Below are positions 58,954-64,000 of a stretch of DNA of 64,000 nucleotides, one piece after another. The stretch is from Motiliproteus sp041586615 (GTDB lineage Bacteria > Pseudomonadota > Gammaproteobacteria > Pseudomonadales > Balneatricaceae): the NCBI GenBank assembly GCA_041586615.1, contig JBFGZS010000003.1, positions 61,171 through 125,170 of the forward strand, written 5' to 3'. How positions within the stretch are numbered: the stretch's first letter is position 1; the number at the start of each line of letters is the position of its first letter. The translations under genes and the position numbers were made by a program. The notes beneath the pieces are model-generated. The model saw only the letters and a list, made by a program, of their open reading frames with translations, was not told the DNA's origin and searched no databases.

Positions 58954-61900
58954 ATGAACGCTACGCCAAACACCGACAGCAATGGGAAAGGCGCGGCAAG
59001 CCGTCACGTCCTTTCGAAAAAACCAATCGCCATTGCGCTGCTCCTGTCGCTGGTGATCTTTAGTCTGGATCTGGTCGCTCCCCTTGGGGTTGCTGGTGGT
59101 GTGCCTTATGTGACCCTTGTGCTGTATGGATGGTGGTTAAGAAAGACCAGCGCCGTTGTGTTGCTCGCCGTGCTGGCCTCCATCCTGACGGTCCTCGGCT
59201 ATCTGTTTTCTCCGGACGCCGGCGTTGGCTGGGTGGTGTTTGTCAATCGGACCTATGCGCTGCTCGGCATCTGGTCAACCGCCATCGCCCTTTGGTGGAT
59301 ATCCAAGGAGGCCGTCTTTCAGCAGCACGATGCGGCGTACGAGACCGCCGATAGCCCGGATCCTTTTTCCATTTTCAGCCACCAAGGGATGGCGCTGACA
59401 GTGATCCTGGCCTTCACCATTGCCCTGACTACCGTTGGCGTGCAATCTCGGGTCACATCCGATGCTAAAGAGGGGGTGGCTAAGTACCTGCGGACGGTAC
59501 TGGACACGACCCATATAAGCGTTCGCACCTTGTTCAAACATGAGCGGGACAGGGCCAAGCTCTGGGCAGAAAACACATCATTACGTGCCGCAACGCGTGA
59601 GCTTGCGGACCTTCCCAGGTCCCCAGAAACCCTGATCAACAGCCCGGCCCAGGCAAGCATCAGGGAATGGCTGAAGCCGAACTATACGGGGTATGGCCAC
59701 CGCGGTTTCTTTGTTATCGGCAGGGATAATATCAACTTAGCGTCCTCCCGCGACAGCAACGTCGGCCTGCCGAATCTGCTAACCAAACAACGCGATTTAT
59801 TGGACCGGGTCTGGGCCGGGGAGACGCTGATCAGCCATCCCCAGCCTTCTGATGTACCGCTGCAGGATAAAAACGGTGAAATGGTTAACGGGTTGGCGAC
59901 CATGTTCGTCGCTACGCCGATCAGGGATAGCCAGGGCGAGGTGATGGCGCTGCTGACCTTTCGCCTCGAACCCGATGTGTTTTTTACCAAAAACTTCGAA
60001 CCCGGTCAGTTCGGAAACACCGGCGAGACCTATATCTTCAACCAAAACGGACGGCTAATCAGCCAGCAGCGCGATAACGATTATCTTATGCAGATAGGCG
60101 TGACCCCGGAGCAGCAACATTCCACTTTGTATATCGAGCTTCGTGATCCGGGTACGGACCTGTCTCTGAACGGAAATTTCTTCCTGCCCCGGGCTAAGCA
60201 GCCGTTGACATACATGGCCAAAAGCGCTACCGCAGGGGAGTCCGGTTCAAATCTGCAGGGATATCGTAATTATCGCGGCGTCCCCGTCGTCGGCGTCTGG
60301 CTGTGGGATGATGCGCTCGGTTTGGGGATCGCCACAGAAATTACCGTCGCGGAAAGCTTCGATGCGCTGAACCAATTTCGCTTCTTTACGACTATGTTTG
60401 CCTGCCTGCTCGGCGGGCTGATGCTCATCATAATGGCGGTATTTACCTATACCCAGAAAGCGATTACACAGCGGGACACCAGAAATCGGCTCATCCTGGC
60501 CTCCGTGGGTGAAGGCATTTTCGGCCTCAATCGCCAGGGGCGGATTATCTTTGTTAATCCGACGGCCTGCGACATGCTTGGTTATGCGGAGGGCGAGCTT
60601 CTCGGTCAAGACCTTCACGTGTTAACGAATCACGGTGATACGGACAGCGCCCCACGCGCGTCTGAACAAGAACAGGTCTATAAGACCATTGCCGATGGCC
60701 AGGTTTGTCATGTTGATAGCGAGGTATGGTGGCACAAGGACGGTTTTAGCATTCCGGTTGAATACACCGCAACGCCAATCATCGACAATGGCGGACTGAC
60801 CGGCACGGTTGTCAGCGTTAAGGATACCACCGAGCGGCGGCGGCGCGAACTTGAGTTAAGGAAGCTCTCCAGTGTCGTTGAGCAGAGCCCGGCGTCCATT
60901 CTCATTACGGATAAGCAAGGCATCATTGAATACATCAATCCCGCTTTCACAACGACGTACGGTTATAGCGCGGAGGAAGCCATCGGCAAGACCCCGCAGA
61001 TTGTGACATCCGGCAAAGCGCCGAGGGCGCTCTATAAACATTTATGGAATACCATCTCTTCGGGCCGCACCTGGTCGGGGGAGATGCAGAACAGGAACAA
61101 GCACGGGGAGGTCATTTGGGAGCATGTTTCCATCTCCCCGATTCAGTCGCCGTCAGGGGAGATCACCCATTTTGTGGGCCTGAAGGAGGATATCTCTAAA
61201 CGCAAACGTACGGAACAAAGCCTAAAGGAAAGTAAGGCGATACTGTCAGCAGCCATAGAGAATATCCCCGGCGGTTTCCTGCTGGTTGACAGCGATGGCT
61301 GTGTTGAAATTTACAACCGGAAATTCGTAGCACTCTACGCCGAATTACAGGACTGTATTGCGCCCGGTATATCGGTCGATACCTTTTTACGCACCGGGGT
61401 GGAACGAGGCCTATACCCCGCAGCAAAGGGCCAGACAGAAGCGTGGATCGCTGAGGAGAACGCCCGATATCGGCACAAGGAGATTGAGTTCGAACAGCGG
61501 TTGAAAGGCGAGCGGTGTATGCATATCGCCATCAATCAGTTACCGGATGGCAAGTGGGTGGGGCTTCATTTTGAGGTTACTGAACTCCGAAATGCCCAGA
61601 AAGAAGCGGAAACGGCCAATATCGCCAAGTCGGCCTTCCTGGCGACGATGAGCCATGAGATTCGTACCCCCATGAATGGCGTTATCGGCATGTTGGAGGT
61701 GCTGGCGAAGAGCAGCCTCGACGTACAGCAGACCGCTATGGTCAAGGTTATCCGCGATTCAGCCTTTTCTCTGTTGAGCCTGCTTGATGATATTTTGGAT
61801 CTTTCTAAAATTGAGGCCGGCCGACTGGAGCCCGAGCGCGCGCCGGTTTGCGTGGTTGATATCGTCGAAGGCACCTGCCTAACGCTCACGCCGGTGGCCG

Positions 61901-63570
61901 TCGAAAAAGACGTGTATCTCTCGCTGTTCATCGACCCACAGGTCCCTGTGCAGGTGTGGTCCGACCCCACCCGACTACGCCAGGTACTCTATAACCTGGT
62001 GGGCAACGCCATCAAATTTAGCGGCGAACAATCGGATAAGTGCGGGCGGGTGGCGGTACGGGTGGACGTCGTCAGGGGATCGCCGCTGCTGATCTTTAGT
62101 ATTACAGACAACGGTATCGGTATGTCGCCTGAGACGCTGGCTACGTTGTTCACCCCGTTCAAGCAGGCCGAGGCATCCACCACCAGGCGCTTTGGCGGAA
62201 CAGGGCTCGGATTGGCCATCACCGAGAAATTGGTGAATTTGATGCGAGGCGAGATCCAGGTGGAAAGTACGCTAGGTGCGGGCTCGACCTTTACCGTCAC
62301 CCTGCCCCTCGAAGAGGTGGCCGAGACTAGCGCGGGGCGTCTCTTGCCGGATTTGTCGGGGGTGGCCTGTATTCTGGTCGATAGCCCTGAACTCAACAGC
62401 GCTGACTGGCGCGTCTACCTGGAACACGCCGGTGCCGTTGTGCAGCAGGTGGCAGATCTTGACCAGGCCGCGCGACAGGCCTCCGGGCTGTCCGTGCCCG
62501 TGGTGATCCATGACCTGGGGCGTCACAGCGCTTCGCGCTCGATCGATGCGCTCCAGGACGTTTTTGCTGCCGTCCCCGGCATGCGCTATCTACTGCTCAC
62601 GCGGGGCCAGCACCGGCGTGCTCGTCTGGTGAATCCCGATGTGGTGATGATGGACGCTGATGCTCTGCGGCAGTTGGATTTTCTGCAGGCCGTGGAAATA
62701 GCGGCGGGAAGAGCATCCCCCGAAGTTATCTACGAAGACACGAAGAGGGGGGGGAACTGCACCAAGGCTGTACTGCCCACCGTTGCCGAGGCGCGTGCCG
62801 AGGGCCGCCTTATACTCGTCGCGGAGGACGACAGCATCAATCAGCAGGTCATCCTGCAGCAGCTTGGCATACTCGGCTATATGGCGGAAGTGGCCGGCAA
62901 TGGCCGGGAGGCTCTGCAGTACTGGCGCGAGGGCGATTATGCTTTGCTGCTCAGCGACCTGCACATGCCGGAGATGGACGGTTACCAACTCACTGAAGCT
63001 ATTCGCCGTGAAGAGGCAGAATCAGGACAAAGCCCCATGCCTATTCTGGCCGTTACCGCGAATGCGTTGATCGGGGAAGCCAACCGCGCTCGAGCTGCCG
63101 GCATGAATGATTATCTAACCAAACCCGTGCAGCTCCATCTGCTCGGCGCTGCACTGGAGAAATGGCTGCCTTGGATTGAGGTAGCGGCCGAGCAGCCAAC
63201 AGCAACACGCGGCGGACAGGCTGTGTCGGTGGTAGACGTCGATGTGCTGAAAGGTCTCGTGGGCGATGACACGGAAACTGTGAATGACGTGCTTGCTGCA
63301 TACCTGACCTCCGTCAGGCAACTGACCACAGAGCTGCGCGCGGCCTACGCGGAGGATAACTCCCGACATATCGGCGCCCTAGCCCACAAGCTAAAGTCAT
63401 CGTCACGTTCAGTGGGGGCCTTGGCGCTGGGCGACCTGTATGCCGAGCTGGAAAATGCGTGCACGAGAGGGGATAAGGCCGCCATCGAGCATAAGTTGGC
63501 ACAGATCGAGATGGAAATGGCGGACGTTACGGCTCAGATCATGGATATTCTGGAGGTACAGAGTACATGA
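58954..63570 (+). CDS. Large membrane hybrid sensor kinase with PAS domains, two receiver-like domains and HPt
   Basis: This is a 1538-residue protein. Order: about four N-terminal membrane helices (residues 25-117), a further helix (146-166), a dCache-like periplasmic domain (170-470) and a helix (477-500). Three PAS domains follow (about 510-625, 635-745, 755-870), then HisKA with His901 in TMSHEIRTPMNGVIGM and the ATPase (NLVGNAIKFSGE, FGGTGLGLAI). Next is a degenerate receiver-like domain (1138-1260) lacking the phospho-Asp motif, a true receiver with Asp1335 in LLSDLHMPEMDGYQ, and an HPt domain with His1478 in ALAHKLKSSSRSVGAL. All steps of a phosphorelay except the final output are in one chain, so the output regulator must be elsewhere. 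Confidence 0.92.
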   Translation: MNATPNTDSNGKGAASRHVLSKKPIAIALLLSLVIFSLDLVAPLGVAGGVPYVTLVLYGWWLRKTSAVVLLAVLASILTVLGYLFSPDAGVGWVVFVNRTYALLGIWSTAIALWWISKEAVFQQHDAAYETADSPDPFSIFSHQGMALTVILAFTIALTTVGVQSRVTSDAKEGVAKYLRTVLDTTHISVRTLFKHERDRAKLWAENTSLRAATRELADLPRSPETLINSPAQASIREWLKPNYTGYGHRGFFVIGRDNINLASSRDSNVGLPNLLTKQRDLLDRVWAGETLISHPQPSDVPLQDKNGEMVNGLATMFVATPIRDSQGEVMALLTFRLEPDVFFTKNFEPGQFGNTGETYIFNQNGRLISQQRDNDYLMQIGVTPEQQHSTLYIELRDPGTDLSLNGNFFLPRAKQPLTYMAKSATAGESGSNLQGYRNYRGVPVVGVWLWDDALGLGIATEITVAESFDALNQFRFFTTMFACLLGGLMLIIMAVFTYTQKAITQRDTRNRLILASVGEGIFGLNRQGRIIFVNPTACDMLGYAEGELLGQDLHVLTNHGDTDSAPRASEQEQVYKTIADGQVCHVDSEVWWHKDGFSIPVEYTATPIIDNGGLTGTVVSVKDTTERRRRELELRKLSSVVEQSPASILITDKQGIIEYINPAFTTTYGYSAEEAIGKTPQIVTSGKAPRALYKHLWNTISSGRTWSGEMQNRNKHGEVIWEHVSISPIQSPSGEITHFVGLKEDISKRKRTEQSLKESKAILSAAIENIPGGFLLVDSDGCVEIYNRKFVALYAELQDCIAPGISVDTFLRTGVERGLYPAAKGQTEAWIAEENARYRHKEIEFEQRLKGERCMHIAINQLPDGKWVGLHFEVTELRNAQKEAETANIAKSAFLATMSHEIRTPMNGVIGMLEVLAKSSLDVQQTAMVKVIRDSAFSLLSLLDDILDLSKIEAGRLEPERAPVCVVDIVEGTCLTLTPVAVEKDVYLSLFIDPQVPVQVWSDPTRLRQVLYNLVGNAIKFSGEQSDKCGRVAVRVDVVRGSPLLIFSITDNGIGMSPETLATLFTPFKQAEASTTRRFGGTGLGLAITEKLVNLMRGEIQVESTLGAGSTFTVTLPLEEVAETSAGRLLPDLSGVACILVDSPELNSADWRVYLEHAGAVVQQVADLDQAARQASGLSVPVVIHDLGRHSASRSIDALQDVFAAVPGMRYLLLTRGQHRRARLVNPDVVMMDADALRQLDFLQAVEIAAGRASPEVIYEDTKRGGNCTKAVLPTVAEARAEGRLILVAEDDSINQQVILQQLGILGYMAEVAGNGREALQYWREGDYALLLSDLHMPEMDGYQLTEAIRREEAESGQSPMPILAVTANALIGEANRARAAGMNDYLTKPVQLHLLGAALEKWLPWIEVAAEQPTATRGGQAVSVVDVDVLKGLVGDDTETVNDVLAAYLTSVRQLTTELRAAYAEDNSRHIGALAHKLKSSSRSVGALALGDLYAELENACTRGDKAAIEHKLAQIEMEMADVTAQIMDILEVQST

Positions 63571-63852
63571 GGCCAGAGAAAGCGATAAAACGCCGCTCAT
63601 TGATGATAGCCCTTTAACAAGAAGCCCTTTAACAAGACACCCACCTTAAACAAAGCCCTTTAACAAGACACCCATGTTAGTCAGAAAATCATCAGCGATG
63701 ACGTCAAGAGCTTACTTAATTGCCTAGCTAGCGTTTTCTGTCAGTAAATATGACCAGTAAGAGATAAATAAGCAGATACGCTACACAACTCGCCAGAGCC
63801 AGGCACGCGCGCTCCTCAGATAGCTCTGATAGGTTTTGTCAGAATGCGCGGG
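63571..63852. other. Gene-free stretch with degenerate tandem repeat
   Basis: Units of gccctttaacaaga occur at 63609, 63623 and 63655, mixed with a diverged cacccaccttaaacaaa, after the hybrid kinase gene. The rest has no gene. Confidence 0.7.
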
Positions 63853-64000
63853 TTAACCAAGCAAGGCTTGGCAAGCGCTGAGACTGGACGTCCGCTGATA
63901 GCCGAGTTGACGGCAGGTGGCTTTGAGTACCTCGACAGCGCCGATAAGCCCCTTGAAGCGGCTTTCGAAATGCCGGGTCATGTGCAACCATTGCTTCGGA
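63853..64000 (-). CDS. C-terminal end of an unidentified gene running in from the right edge
   Basis: The minus strand is open from the right edge to a TAA at 63853-63855, giving 48 residues with real protein character: PKQWLHMTRHFESRF, LIGAVEVLKATCRQLGYQR and ending SLSACQALLG. It recalls the basic, helical tails of transposases, but I cannot name the family from this fragment. The neighbouring bases just after the stop contain a short palindrome, GGTTAACC. Confidence 0.45.
   Translation of the reverse strand, partial: PKQWLHMTRHFESRFKGLIGAVEVLKATCRQLGYQRTSSLSACQALLG

Overview
The window reads as chromosome from a gammaproteobacterium, probably of the Pseudomonadales/Oceanospirillales type. 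The signs are a Pseudomonas-style cobalamin block (cobO, cobC, cobD, cobQ), fabV as enoyl-ACP reductase, a long type II trpS, the hut operon, sbcB, yaaA, pdxB, and small families such as DUF2789, DUF3135, DUF3301 and DUF2760. I cannot name a genus. I see no rRNA, tRNA, CRISPR array, prophage or complete insertion sequence. Only the extreme right edge (63853-64000, minus) may belong to a mobile-element gene.

Layout. Positions 1-6330 hold ychJ (cut by the left edge), sbcB, a small exported protein with N-terminal tandem repeats, a periplasmic M16 metallopeptidase and a small unknown. Positions 6380-10900 hold a large inverted repeat, a membrane protein plus K+ channel pair, a Tim44-domain protein and yaaA. 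Positions 11200-15540 hold two small genes, trpS, a two-domain sulfurtransferase and an endonuclease/exonuclease/phosphatase enzyme. Positions 15897-22045 hold an HD-GYP response regulator and the divergent cobalamin genes. Positions 22270-28640 hold fabV, proS, a DUF523 protein, a ChaN-like lipoprotein and asparaginase. Positions 28960-37470 hold two regulators (XRE-type and Lrp), a DsbA-like membrane protein, a patatin, a second HD-GYP protein and a tRNA-queuosine mannosyltransferase homologue. Positions 37850-41750 hold two small genes, trpB and pdxB. Positions 42018-47409 hold a translationally coupled DUF2760 / Hsp70 / Hsp70-DUF3731 operon. Positions 47581-51004 hold a PilZ protein, an NAD-kinase-like protein, a TVP38-type membrane protein and an unknown. 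Positions 51344-63570 hold a PAS histidine kinase, the hutI-hutU-hutH operon, and a two-gene kinase operon ending in a 1538-residue hybrid kinase.

Genes that work together: cobD-cobC-cobO form one tight minus-strand operon facing cobQ and cover late corrinoid ring and nucleotide-loop steps plus adenosylation. hutI-hutU-hutH degrade histidine to formiminoglutamate. Two HD-GYP proteins and a PilZ protein point to cyclic-di-GMP signalling. The DUF2760/Hsp70 trio probably forms one chaperone-like complex of unknown role.

The most notable non-genic feature is a modular dispersed intergenic repeat with at least six copies (2061, 22042, 27443, 37522, 40349, 51058), all in the same orientation. Each is built from short hairpin modules with paired changes in the stems. 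Alongside it, short degenerate tandem repeats of about 10-27 bp sit at many gene boundaries. In at least three genes they have become in-frame N-terminal peptide repeats (2228 gene, cobC, DUF2760 gene), and at two gene ends (trpS and the 37852 gene) the terminal codons have been copied past the stop codon.
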